This document shows positions 1-7,914 of a DNA stretch of 64,000 bases, piece by piece. The notes below the pieces were generated by a model that worked only from the letters and a program-made list of their open reading frames with translations, was not told the origin of the DNA and made no database searches. The stretch's first letter is position 1, and each line of letters starts with the position of its first letter. This DNA is from Alphaproteobacteria bacterium. GTDB taxonomy: Bacteria > Pseudomonadota > Alphaproteobacteria > Caulobacterales > Hyphomonadaceae. Both the position numbers and the translations under genes were made by a program. The DNA is taken from positions 1 through 64,000 of the forward strand of contig JAHJSB010000038.1 in NCBI GenBank assembly GCA_018830285.1, given 5' to 3'.

Positions 1-50
1 CCTGCACTAACGCCCGAAGCTGGTTAAAAGCCCTTTGGAGGTTAGGTGTC

Positions 51-1244
51 ATGCACTCCTATGCTACCCCCTATAATATTGTGCGCTCGCAAGAGCCCGA
101 TGTTCCTGTCTACTGCTTCCGCCCTGATCGGGTGACGGCGGCTGCAAAATGGTTCCGGGAAAGCTTCCCGGCCCAGCCGTTCTATGCCGTCAAGGCAAAC
201 CCCGGCGTGCACGTGCTCGACGCCCTCTGGGCTGCCGGCATCAACAGCTTTGATGTCGCATCCGAAAACGAGATCGAACTGATCTACAACCGCTTCCCCG
301 GCGCCCGCATGGCCTTCCTTCACCCCGTGAAGAACCGCCGCGCGATTGCCCGCGCCTACCACCAGTACGGCGTGCGCATCTTCGTGACCGACACGCAGGC
401 CGAACTGCAGAAGATCCTCGAGGAAACCGGCTATGCCAGGGACCTCACCATCATCGTGCGCATCGGCGTGTCGAATGATGGCGCGACCCTGCCGCTGACC
501 GGCAAGTTCGGCGCGAACGAGGACGAGGCTGCAGCCATCCTGCGCGAAGCCCGCCGCTATGCCGATGAACTGGGCGTGTCCTTCCATGTCGGCAGCCAGG
601 CGATGAAGCCGTCTGCCTGGGCAACCGCCATGGCCGATGTCTCGCGCATCATCATCTCGGCCGGTGTGACCGTCGATATCGTCGACGTTGGCGGCGGGTT
701 CCCGTCGATCTATGCCGATACGCCGCCGCCATCACTGGAAGCCTATGCCGCCATGGTCGAAACGTCGTTCGAGAACATGTTCGTTCTCGAGAACGCCGAT
801 CTCTGGTGCGAACCCGGCCGCGCGCTCGTTGCCGAAGCTGAAAGCCTTCTGGTGCGCATCGAACTGGCGAAGCCCGGTTCGATCTACATCAATGATGGTT
901 CCTATGGTTCGCTCTATGATGCCGTTCACGAACGCTGGGCCTTTCCGGTGCGCGCGATCACGGGTGACGGACGCAAGCTGCGCGGCATGGCCGAATATAC
1001 GGTTTACGGCCCGACCTGCGATTCGACCGACAAGTTCCCCGACAAGGTCTGGCTGCCGGCCGGCCTGACCGAGGGTGACTATCTGGAGTTTGGCAATATC
1101 GGCGCCTATGGTCGCGCGATGGCCAGCCGCTTCAACGGGTTCGGTGAAACCGAAGTCGCCATCGTGCATGATGCGCCCTGGCCCAGCCTCTACAACGCGA
1201 TTGGCGCAGAAGTCATCGCGATCGGCTCCAAAGCCACCAAGTGA
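51..1244 (+). CDS. Ornithine decarboxylase, alanine-racemase fold (type III PLP)
   Basis: This enzyme decarboxylates L-ornithine to putrescine in the cytosol. The 397-residue protein is normal length for the bacterial fold-III decarboxylases. The PLP lysine is K48 in FYAVKANP, a glycine-rich phosphate loop lies near VDVGGGFPS, and the catalytic cysteine is in YGPTCDSTDKF. CEPGRALVAEA is the second conserved PLP-site stretch. The ATG is preceded by GGAGG at 37-41, nine bases upstream, so the start is secure. The specific CDSTD motif argues for ornithine or lysine/ornithine decarboxylase rather than diaminopimelate decarboxylase; use of lysine as well cannot be excluded. Its 3' end runs 55 bp into the convergent murI gene. 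Two further putrescine genes lie 1.2 kb downstream on the opposite strand. Confidence 0.92.
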   Translation: MHSYATPYNIVRSQEPDVPVYCFRPDRVTAAAKWFRESFPAQPFYAVKANPGVHVLDALWAAGINSFDVASENEIELIYNRFPGARMAFLHPVKNRRAIARAYHQYGVRIFVTDTQAELQKILEETGYARDLTIIVRIGVSNDGATLPLTGKFGANEDEAAAILREARRYADELGVSFHVGSQAMKPSAWATAMADVSRIIISAGVTVDIVDVGGGFPSIYADTPPPSLEAYAAMVETSFENMFVLENADLWCEPGRALVAEAESLLVRIELAKPGSIYINDGSYGSLYDAVHERWAFPVRAITGDGRKLRGMAEYTVYGPTCDSTDKFPDKVWLPAGLTEGDYLEFGNIGAYGRAMASRFNGFGETEVAIVHDAPWPSLYNAIGAEVIAIGSKATK

Positions 1245-2059
1245 ACATCCGGGAAGCCGTAACGCCTGAGGACAAGCGCCAGATCCGGCGACTCCTCGGG
1301 CGGGCTGGTCAGATAGGCTGAGCCGCCAATCCCGCGCGCCTCGGTTTCCGGCGGCAGGACGCGGATCGTCTGGCGCGCAATGGCCGCACCGGAATCAACG
1401 TAGCTGACCCCATGCGGCGCGCTGGCGATCAATTGCCCGCGCACGAGCGGAAAGTGCGTGCAGGCCAGCACGACCGTATCGATCTGGTCACCGCCCGGCG
1501 CCTCGAACAGCGGCGCCTGGGCGGCCGCGATAGCCTCAATCGGCACGTCTTCGCCGCGCGCATGGGCTTCGGCCAGCCGGACCAGCTCGATGCTGCCATG
1601 CATGATGACGTGCCGGTCTCCGGCAAACTCATTGATCAGCCGGGCGGTATAGGCGCGCCGGATCGTGCCCGGTGTCGCCAGGAGGCCGATGGTTCCCGTC
1701 TGACTAAACGCCGCCGCCGGCTTGATGGCCGGAACCGTGCCGACGACCGGAATGTCGAGCACGGCCCTGACATCCTCCAGCGCCAGTGTGCTGGCCGTAT
1801 TGCAGGCAATCACGAAGACATCCGGCCGGACATGATCGCACAGCATCTTTGCAACGCGCGGCAGGCGCTCCTGCAGCGCCTCATCGGACTTGTCCCCATA
1901 GGGGAAAAATCCGCTGTCGGCGGCATAGTGAACGCCGAGGGCCGGCCCCAGCGCCCGGATTTCCTCAGCGACGGTCAGGCCTCCGACCCCTGAATCGAAG
2001 ACGAGGACCCGGCCGCGGGCCGGAGACGGCGTGAAATTGGTGAACTGGAAGTCTGTCAT
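1190..2059 (-). CDS. murI: Glutamate racemase
   Basis: It interconverts L- and D-glutamate to supply D-Glu for peptidoglycan precursors. The 289-residue protein carries the first active-site region VFDSGVGGLTV, the first catalytic cysteine in FVIACNTAS and the second in VLACTHFPL, as expected for the two-cysteine cofactor-independent racemases. Length is slightly above the usual 260-285 because of a C-terminal tail; the last 18 codons are antisense to the end of the ornithine decarboxylase gene. The ATG has no convincing Shine-Dalgarno sequence. The gene stands alone, but murB and ddl are in the same window. Confidence 0.95.
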   Translation of the reverse strand: MTDFQFTNFTPSPARGRVLVFDSGVGGLTVAEEIRALGPALGVHYAADSGFFPYGDKSDEALQERLPRVAKMLCDHVRPDVFVIACNTASTLALEDVRAVLDIPVVGTVPAIKPAAAFSQTGTIGLLATPGTIRRAYTARLINEFAGDRHVIMHGSIELVRLAEAHARGEDVPIEAIAAAQAPLFEAPGGDQIDTVVLACTHFPLVRGQLIASAPHGVSYVDSGAAIARQTIRVLPPETEARGIGGSAYLTSPPEESPDLALVLRRYGFPDVHLVALEPIAMTSAPIAL

Positions 2060-2127
2060 GGCAGGAGACTATTGGCATTCGCTCGCGGCGAAAACGGGGC
2101 AAGCAGGCATGTTTGGCATGAGATTTG

Positions 2128-2144
2128 TTGTGCACCGCACAATA
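2128..2144 (+). promoter_or_regulatory. PhaR-type operator candidate before small phasin-like gene
   Basis: TGCACCGCACAA at 2131-2142 fits the rhizobial PhaR consensus TGCRNYGCASMA (quoted from memory) at every position. It lies 45 bp before the ATG of the 100-residue ORF at 2184. A 13-bp identical stretch (TTGTGCACCGCAC) occurs before another small ORF at 42624. PhaR represses phasin and polyhydroxyalkanoate genes in alphaproteobacteria; use here is inferred from the motif only. Confidence 0.45.
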
Positions 2145-2183
2145 TCGGCCTACTATTCAGATTAGAAACAAGGATTTTCCGTC

Positions 2184-2486
2184 ATGATGGACCTCTGGCT
2201 GGCGCCCTGGCGCGCCTCGCTTGCCCTCACTGCCTCGACCCTGGAAATGATGCTTACGGCGCAGAAAAGCCTCGCCGGCGTTCAGGGTGTCCCGGAATTC
2301 CAGCCCATGGATGAGGCCCGCATGCGCGAGGCTTTCCACTCTGCGGCCGATGCAAACCTTCGCCGCTGGGGTGACACAGCCGATGCGATCAACAACCTGC
2401 CGGACTGGTACCGCGATCTTTCCCGCGTACCCGGCGGCGTAATGACAGACTGGTTCGACGCGGCGCGCCGCGGCCCGCAGGACTAG
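2184..2486 (+). CDS. Small phasin-like hypothetical protein
   Basis: I do not recognise this 100-residue protein with certainty. The N-terminal third (residues 1-32) is a long amphipathic, Ala/Leu/Met-rich helix beginning MMDLWLAPWRASL; the rest is charged and helix-forming with Trp-rich turns (RRWGDT, LPDWYRDL, MTDWFD). That layout, and a PhaR-type box 45 bp upstream, suggests a small phasin or granule-associated protein; this is inference. Two adjacent ATG codons could serve as start. Its stop overlaps the 3' end of the convergent aguB gene by 4 bp, so the reading frame is tightly bounded and probably real. No other granule genes are in the window. Confidence 0.65.
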   Translation: MMDLWLAPWRASLALTASTLEMMLTAQKSLAGVQGVPEFQPMDEARMREAFHSAADANLRRWGDTADAINNLPDWYRDLSRVPGGVMTDWFDAARRGPQD

Positions 2487-3325
2487 ACCAGCGCGCCGTA
2501 AAGGTCCGGCCGCCGGTCGCGGAAAAACCCCCAGGCCGCGCGATCCCGGTCGACCACATCGAGGTCGAACGTCGCCTGAATGACGCCCTCCTCAGTGCGG
2601 CCGAGATCGGTCACGACCTCGCCAGCCTGGTCGGAGATGAAGCTGGTTCCATAGAATACCTGCCCGCCCTCATCGCCCACACGGTTGGCCGCGCAGACCG
2701 GAATCACGTTTGATACCGCATGTCCCAGCATGGCCCGGCGCCAGCGCCCTGCCGTGTCGAGGGCTGAATCCTGTGGCTCGGCACCAATCGCGGTCGGGTA
2801 CAGCAGCACGTCGGCGCCCATGAGGGTCATGGCGCGGGCCGCTTCCGGGAACCACTGGTCCCAGCAGATGCCGACGCCGATACGGCCCTTTTGCGTATCC
2901 CAGACGCGGAAACCCGTGTCGCCGGGGCGGAAGTAGAATTTCTCCTGATAGCCGGGGCCATCCGGAATGTGGCTCTTGCGGTAGACGCCCATGGCGCTGC
3001 CGTCAGCGTCGAGCATGACGAGGGAATTGTAATAGGCCGGACCGTCCTTCTCATAGATTGAGACAGGCACAACGACGCCGCATTTCCTTGCGATTTCAGA
3101 GAGTTGCACGACTGCCGGATGAGTTTCCCATGGCAGGGCCCGGGCAAAATGCGCCTCTTCCTGCGTCTTGCAGAAATAATGGCCGCAGAAAAGTTCCGGC
3201 GGCAGAACGACATCTGCGCCCTGCGCAGCCGCCTGTTCGATTAAGTCCGCCACACGGCCGATATTTTCCTGAACGTCGTCGCTCGGCGAGAACTGGATGG
3301 CGGCGAGGGTGATGGAGCGGGTCAT
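2483..3325 (-). CDS. aguB: N-carbamoylputrescine amidase
   Basis: It hydrolyses N-carbamoylputrescine to putrescine, CO2 and ammonia, the last step of the agmatine route. The 280-residue nitrilase-fold protein shows the full catalytic triad in context: Glu in VLPPELFCG, Lys in VYRKSHIP and Cys in GVGICWDQWFPE. The PGYQEKFYF and YPTAIG stretches are typical of AguB rather than of aliphatic amidases or NitFhit-type members. It follows aguA on the same strand with a 49-bp gap, so the two are likely cotranscribed. The start lacks a strong Shine-Dalgarno sequence but matches the family N-terminus. Confidence 0.93.
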   Translation of the reverse strand: MTRSITLAAIQFSPSDDVQENIGRVADLIEQAAAQGADVVLPPELFCGHYFCKTQEEAHFARALPWETHPAVVQLSEIARKCGVVVPVSIYEKDGPAYYNSLVMLDADGSAMGVYRKSHIPDGPGYQEKFYFRPGDTGFRVWDTQKGRIGVGICWDQWFPEAARAMTLMGADVLLYPTAIGAEPQDSALDTAGRWRRAMLGHAVSNVIPVCAANRVGDEGGQVFYGTSFISDQAGEVVTDLGRTEEGVIQATFDLDVVDRDRAAWGFFRDRRPDLYGALV

Positions 3326-3374
3326 GGGCGGTGTCCGAGGGGGCGGAAGGGGGCGGTGAGCGGGTGAAAGGGGT

Positions 3375-4358
3375 TCAGGCGGGGATTTCGCGGGTCATGC
3401 AATGGAAACTGCCGCCCCCGCGCAAAATGTTCAATGCCGGAAGGCCAATCACCTTGCGGCCGGGAAACAGCGGCCCGAGCTGGGCGAGCGCAACCAGACT
3501 GAACCGCTCGTCATAGGTCGGGACGATCACCGCCCCGTTCGTGATGGTGAAATTCATGTGGCTGGCAGGCACGGGCGCGCCATCGCCGAAGTGAATGTGG
3601 CCCGGCGAGGAAATCGTCGAGACCATCAGCCCCGCGGTACGCAGCTTGTCTTCTATGGCGAGCAGTATCTCAGCATTCGGGTCCTCGCTGCCGGTCGGGT
3701 GCTGGCACAGCACATGCCCCGGCGCGATGAAGCGCGCGATATTGTCGACATGGCCATCGGTATGATCATTGAGCAGGCCGTCGCCCAGCCAGATCACTTC
3801 GTTCACCCCGAAGGCCGCGGCCAGCGCGGCTTCGGCGTCCGCCTCGGTCCAGTTGCCGTTCCGGTTCGGGTTCAGCAGGCATTGCCGCGTTGTCAGCAGC
3901 CGCCCTTCCCCGTCGACGTCGATCGCGCCGCCCTCAAGCACCAGGTCATGCACGCGCACCCTGATGCCTTCGACACCGGCCACCGCAGCCGCCGTATCGG
4001 CATCGCCGGGCATGAGGTATTTGCCGCCCCAGCCATTGAAGCGGAAGGTTTCGGCCAGCGCGCCGCCCTCGCCCGTCGTGATGATCGGGCCGGTGTCCCG
4101 CAGCCAGATATCGCCGGTCGGAACCTCGACGATTTCAGCAACATCGCCGACAGCCTCGCGGGCTGACCGGGCCGCCTCGTCTGATCCGGCCGCCAGCTTC
4201 ACCGGCAGGAAGCCTGCCGCCACGCGGGCAAAGGCGGCGATTTCAGCGCGCGCGCCGTGGAAATCACCGCCCCACTCATCGGCAAGCCGGGGCCAGCCGC
4301 ACCAGAGCACAGACTGCGGGGCCCATTCGGGTGGGAGGAAACGGGGGGTAACGGTCAT
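3375..4358 (-). CDS. aguA: Agmatine deiminase
   Basis: It converts agmatine to N-carbamoylputrescine and ammonia (peptidyl-arginine-deiminase fold). At 327 residues it has the N-terminal PPEWAPQSVLWCGWP, the substrate-binding GDIWLRDTGPI and FRFNGWGGKY, the His in DHTDGHVDN and the nucleophilic Cys in the C-terminal GGGSFHCMTRE. I prefer the ATG at 4358 (MTVTPR) because AAGG sits 9 bases before it and family members begin with a similar short leader; a GTG at 4376 is a possible earlier start. It is paired with aguB, completing the agmatine-to-putrescine route. The source of agmatine (SpeA) is not in the window. Confidence 0.93.
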   Translation of the reverse strand: MTVTPRFLPPEWAPQSVLWCGWPRLADEWGGDFHGARAEIAAFARVAAGFLPVKLAAGSDEAARSAREAVGDVAEIVEVPTGDIWLRDTGPIITTGEGGALAETFRFNGWGGKYLMPGDADTAAAVAGVEGIRVRVHDLVLEGGAIDVDGEGRLLTTRQCLLNPNRNGNWTEADAEAALAAAFGVNEVIWLGDGLLNDHTDGHVDNIARFIAPGHVLCQHPTGSEDPNAEILLAIEDKLRTAGLMVSTISSPGHIHFGDGAPVPASHMNFTITNGAVIVPTYDERFSLVALAQLGPLFPGRKVIGLPALNILRGGGSFHCMTREIPA

Positions 4359-4391
4359 GGTCGCTGGCCTTGCCACAGGTTTGAAACAAGG

Positions 4392-4422
4392 AAAAGGGCG
4401 GCCTGCATGACAGGCCGCCCTT
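4392..4422 (-). terminator. Rho-independent terminator of the Oar-like receptor gene
   Basis: A perfect 12-bp stem (4394-4405 with 4411-4422) encloses the loop CATGA and is followed on the minus strand by TTTTC. It lies about 30 bp after the receptor stop and just upstream of aguA, so it separates the two minus-strand units. Confidence 0.8.
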
Positions 4423-4453
4423 CCCCAATCTACGCTCTGGATCCGCGAAGGAT

Positions 4454-7400
4454 CTAGAACTCGTACTTCACACCGATCTGGACCTGCCAGAGCGACTGGT
4501 TCAGGACTTCGGAGTTCTTCGACGTGCTGAATGTCGATTCATCCCGGTCGCCTGTGCCCCAGATGCCATCGCGGCCGGGGAAGCCATAGACGTACTGGCC
4601 ATTTTCGATTGTCGCGGCGCTGACCAGACGTTTGTACTCATAGCGGGTACGCTCGATACGGCCTGCACTGCTGTCGAGCAGGTTGCCGAGGTTCTCGACA
4701 TCAAGGAACAGGAATGTGCGGTGGTTTTTCATCGCACCTGGCAGTTCCTGCTGGAGGCGAAGATCAACGATCGTCGACCAGCGGGAATTGTCACCGTTAC
4801 GGGGTGCAATGCTGCCCTTGTACTGGTTGAGTTCCGAGGTGGCGATGTAGCTGAAGAAGTCCTGCTGGAGGTTCACATCTCCACCGAAGGAATTCGCCGA
4901 GAACAGCGGATCGTCAAAGCCCGTCGGCACGTAGAAAGTGGCACCGGCATCATCGGCGCTGCTTTCGTTGATGCCGAACACATCATTCCGTCCCGTCGTG
5001 TTGAACGTGTAGGAGTAAGGCTGACCCGAACGGCGGGTCGCAAAGAGCGATGCCTTGGTTGCATAGTCAGCAAAGAATTCCTTCTCCCAGTTCAGGCGCA
5101 TCTTGAACTGGTGCTCGACTTCGAAGTTCGACGTACCCGTCCGTGGGTTCTGGTAGCTGTAGCGTGCCGTGTCGGAATAGTTCGACGTGGCGGTCGAAGA
5201 CGTACCCATGCCGATATCGTTGACGTCTGCATGCGTATAGCTGGTGAAGAGGTCAAAATCGCCAACCGGTGTTTCCCAGTCATTGCTGGCCGAAACAGCC
5301 CAGAGCAGCGAGTTGCCCTTGTCAACGCTGCCGACGATGATGGCCTGTGGTGCACCACCACAGCTATAGACAGGACGCCCGTCTGGTGCGGCAGAAACCG
5401 GATCGCCGCAGGTTGCATCATACCAGTAAGGTGCGTTCTCGAGCTTGTTGTAAAGCACGTCAGCTGTCAGCAGCCAGTTGCCCGGTGTGTTGACTGCAAC
5501 GCCAAGATTGGCCTTCCAGGTCGACGGGATCTCGAACGAATTGTCGAGCGCATTGACCGAACCGTCCGGGGTCTGGTTCGCAAGTTCGTCCAGGAGGTAA
5601 CCCGGGATATAGTTGCCCGTTGCCGCGTCAGGCGTGTTCGGCACGAGGATCGTACCGGAGTCGGAAACATCTCCGTTGATCACGCCATCGTTGGAATAGC
5701 TGTTGGAGACCCACACGCTTGGCGAACCACCGGAGAACCGGCCGACACCGCCGCGAACCGTGACGGCGTCATTGGCATCCCATTTGAACGAGAAGCGCGG
5801 AAGGACGACATCAAGGCCTTCCAGGTCGTTCGTGTTGGAATAGCCGTAGCGATCAATGAAGTTCTGGTTTTCACGGATCTTGCCGCTCGACTGGTAGTAG
5901 TCATAGCGCAGGCCGAAGAGCAGGCTGAGATCGTCGCGAATGTCCCAGGTGTCCTGCACATAGACCGAATTGTAATTGTAACCCCAGATGGCGCGAAGGT
6001 CATTCTCGTCATTGGTGATGGCATTGTTGTAAGTCACGTCAGTTGCGATCCGGTTGCGAAGATCGTCGATCGACGCGAAGGCGTAGGTGCCTTCGGAGTT
6101 CTGCGCGAACAGGTTGTCGACATCGACTTCTTCCCGCTCGATACCAGCCTTCAGTGTGTGATCGCCGTAAAGGTATTCGGCCTTCAGCTTGTACTGCATG
6201 AATTCCTGATCGAGTTCGTTGCCGTGACGGAAACGGTCAGGCCCGAATGCAATGACGGTACCTGTCGATGTTTCGACCGAGCCGAGGAAGAACTCGGCGC
6301 CATTCAGGCTGTCCTGGCCTGTGGCCTGGGTCGTCTGGGCAATCTTGATTTCAGTCGAGAAGTTCGGCGTCCAGTCGGAGTAGAGGTGACCGATGAAGGA
6401 TTCCACTGTTTCCGAGTTGGTGTACCAGGACGACGGGTAGGCGAGATCGCCACGTTGCAGGAAGTTGTTGCCATTCTGCTCGTTGATCGCCGCGCCTTCG
6501 GTCTTGATGTAGGTGAATTTCGCGCGGTGACTGTCAGAGATGTTCCAATCGATGCTGCCGAGGATTTTCTCGTCTTCGACCGGTGGCACCCCGGCGGCGA
6601 AATCGCCAGTATCGAAACCGTAGACGGTCGACATGATATCGGTGATTTCGGAGATGTCGGCAGGCGTCACGTCTTCGATGTTGACAGCGCCCGAGCCGGT
6701 TGGACCGCGGTTCAGGGCTGCAGCTTCTTCATATTTGTCGTAGGAAAGGAAGAAGAAGAGCTTGTCCTTGATGATCGGGCCGCCAAATGTGCCGCCGATG
6801 GTCTCTTCTTCGAACGAACGGTCCACCGTGCGGCCGTTAAGTTCGTCGCCAGCCATCGAATCGTCTGTCTTGAAGTAGAAGGCCGATCCGTGGAATTCGT
6901 TCGTACCGGACTTGGTAACGGCGTTGATCGTGCCGCCCGTGAAGCCGTTATACTCTGTGTCGAAAGGCGCGGTTTCGACCGACAGGGACTGGATCGCGTC
7001 GAACGAGATTGGCGAGCGCTGGGTCGGGTAACCATTGGCGTTGAGGCCGAAGCGGTCATTGAGCGCGACGCCGTCGATGGTCAGCGAGTTGAAACGGTTG
7101 TTGGCGCCGGCAATCGTCAGTTCCTTGGCGCCGCCCGACTGGACGTTGACGCTGGCGAACGGGTCGAGTTCGGCCGCATCGGTGATGTCGCGGTCGATCG
7201 AGACGACTTCGTTGAGGGCCTCGAGGCCGAGCGAGGTCGTGAGCCCCTGGCTGGAGAAGCCGGTCTGGAGCTGGCTGCCGGTGACGACAACGGTATCCAG
7301 CGTGCGCGCGCCGGAAACTGTCAGGTTCAGCGGGTAGGTCTGGTCGAGTGCGATAAAGATGTCCGTGACGGTGACGGGCGTAAAGTCTGCGCCGGTCACT

Positions 7401-7654
7401 TCAACGGTGTAAGGCCCACCGACGCGCAGGCCGCGCGACGAGAATGTACCGGTCGGGCCGGAGACGGCCGCAGAAACGGTGCCGGAAGGCACGTGCGTGA
7501 TAACGACTGTTGCGTCAGCAACTGCGGCGCCGTCAGCATCGGAAACCTGTCCGCGAATGCTCGACGTTGTGACCTGCGCGGAGGCGATGCCCGCGACACT
7601 GAGCGCGATAGCGGAAACCGCCATGCCGCGACCGAAAGTATTCCAATTCATCAT
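4454..7654 (-). CDS. Oar-like TonB-dependent receptor with carboxypeptidase-regulatory domain
   Basis: This is a large outer-membrane beta-barrel of 1066 residues. Order: signal peptide (residues 1-26, ending near IASAQ), an Ig-like carboxypeptidase-regulatory domain (about 30-115, with TTSSIRGQVSDADGAAV), a plug domain (about 120-250, TVVVTGSQL, NSLTIDGVALNDRF) and a long barrel ending in a terminal Phe (VGVKYEF-type end, here IGVKYEF). This architecture is that of Oar/OmpA-related TonB-dependent transporters; the ligand is unknown. The start is set by AGGGGAA just before ATGATG; an upstream in-frame ATG at 7672 has no such site. A terminator follows the gene, and a stem-loop lies in its leader. 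Confidence 0.9.
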   Translation of the reverse strand: MMNWNTFGRGMAVSAIALSVAGIASAQVTTSSIRGQVSDADGAAVADATVVITHVPSGTVSAAVSGPTGTFSSRGLRVGGPYTVEVTGADFTPVTVTDIFIALDQTYPLNLTVSGARTLDTVVVTGSQLQTGFSSQGLTTSLGLEALNEVVSIDRDITDAAELDPFASVNVQSGGAKELTIAGANNRFNSLTIDGVALNDRFGLNANGYPTQRSPISFDAIQSLSVETAPFDTEYNGFTGGTINAVTKSGTNEFHGSAFYFKTDDSMAGDELNGRTVDRSFEEETIGGTFGGPIIKDKLFFFLSYDKYEEAAALNRGPTGSGAVNIEDVTPADISEITDIMSTVYGFDTGDFAAGVPPVEDEKILGSIDWNISDSHRAKFTYIKTEGAAINEQNGNNFLQRGDLAYPSSWYTNSETVESFIGHLYSDWTPNFSTEIKIAQTTQATGQDSLNGAEFFLGSVETSTGTVIAFGPDRFRHGNELDQEFMQYKLKAEYLYGDHTLKAGIEREEVDVDNLFAQNSEGTYAFASIDDLRNRIATDVTYNNAITNDENDLRAIWGYNYNSVYVQDTWDIRDDLSLLFGLRYDYYQSSGKIRENQNFIDRYGYSNTNDLEGLDVVLPRFSFKWDANDAVTVRGGVGRFSGGSPSVWVSNSYSNDGVINGDVSDSGTILVPNTPDAATGNYIPGYLLDELANQTPDGSVNALDNSFEIPSTWKANLGVAVNTPGNWLLTADVLYNKLENAPYWYDATCGDPVSAAPDGRPVYSCGGAPQAIIVGSVDKGNSLLWAVSASNDWETPVGDFDLFTSYTHADVNDIGMGTSSTATSNYSDTARYSYQNPRTGTSNFEVEHQFKMRLNWEKEFFADYATKASLFATRRSGQPYSYTFNTTGRNDVFGINESSADDAGATFYVPTGFDDPLFSANSFGGDVNLQQDFFSYIATSELNQYKGSIAPRNGDNSRWSTIVDLRLQQELPGAMKNHRTFLFLDVENLGNLLDSSAGRIERTRYEYKRLVSAATIENGQYVYGFPGRDGIWGTGDRDESTFSTSKNSEVLNQSLWQVQIGVKYEF

Positions 7655-7680
7655 GATATTCCCCTGATGCAAATGAGCCC

Positions 7681-7706
7681 CCGACCTTAAATATGAGCAA
7701 GGTCGG
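7681..7706 (-). promoter_or_regulatory. 8-bp inverted repeat in the leader of the Oar-like receptor gene
   Basis: CCGACCTT at 7681-7688 pairs perfectly with AAGGTCGG at 7699-7706 across a 10-base loop, 27 bases upstream of the receptor start. It could be an mRNA hairpin or a repressor site. No T-run follows on either strand, so it is not a simple terminator. Confidence 0.35.
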
Positions 7707-7914
7707 CTAGCGGTCGCTTACTCCCGCTGGATGACGGATTAGTGACAAGTTTTTAATAGTTCAACGTAGCACCCGGTGAATGCTGTCATTCGATTTGCTG
7801 CGATGCAAAAAAGCCACGCTTTGGGCTGGCAAGAGGCAAGCCTTGCCTGAAAAGAGGGCTGTATTCGATGGAGAGTGCGCTGCATAAGCACAGAACGTAT
7901 CAGGGTGAGACGAC

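Noticed and set aside
51-1244. Diaminopimelate decarboxylase (lysA)
   Set aside because: Length and the CDSTD-type cysteine motif favour ornithine decarboxylase; lysA proteins have a different C-terminal signature.
4721-7690. 989-codon open frame on the plus strand
   Set aside because: It is antisense to the Oar-like receptor, whose frame has a signal peptide, plug and barrel. The plus-strand translation has no recognisable domain; such shadow frames are common in GC-rich DNA.
7876-7884. Third TGC-N3-GCA box before the GT39 gene
   Set aside because: Only the 9-bp core matches; the flanking CASMA part of the consensus fails, and such cores are expected by chance.
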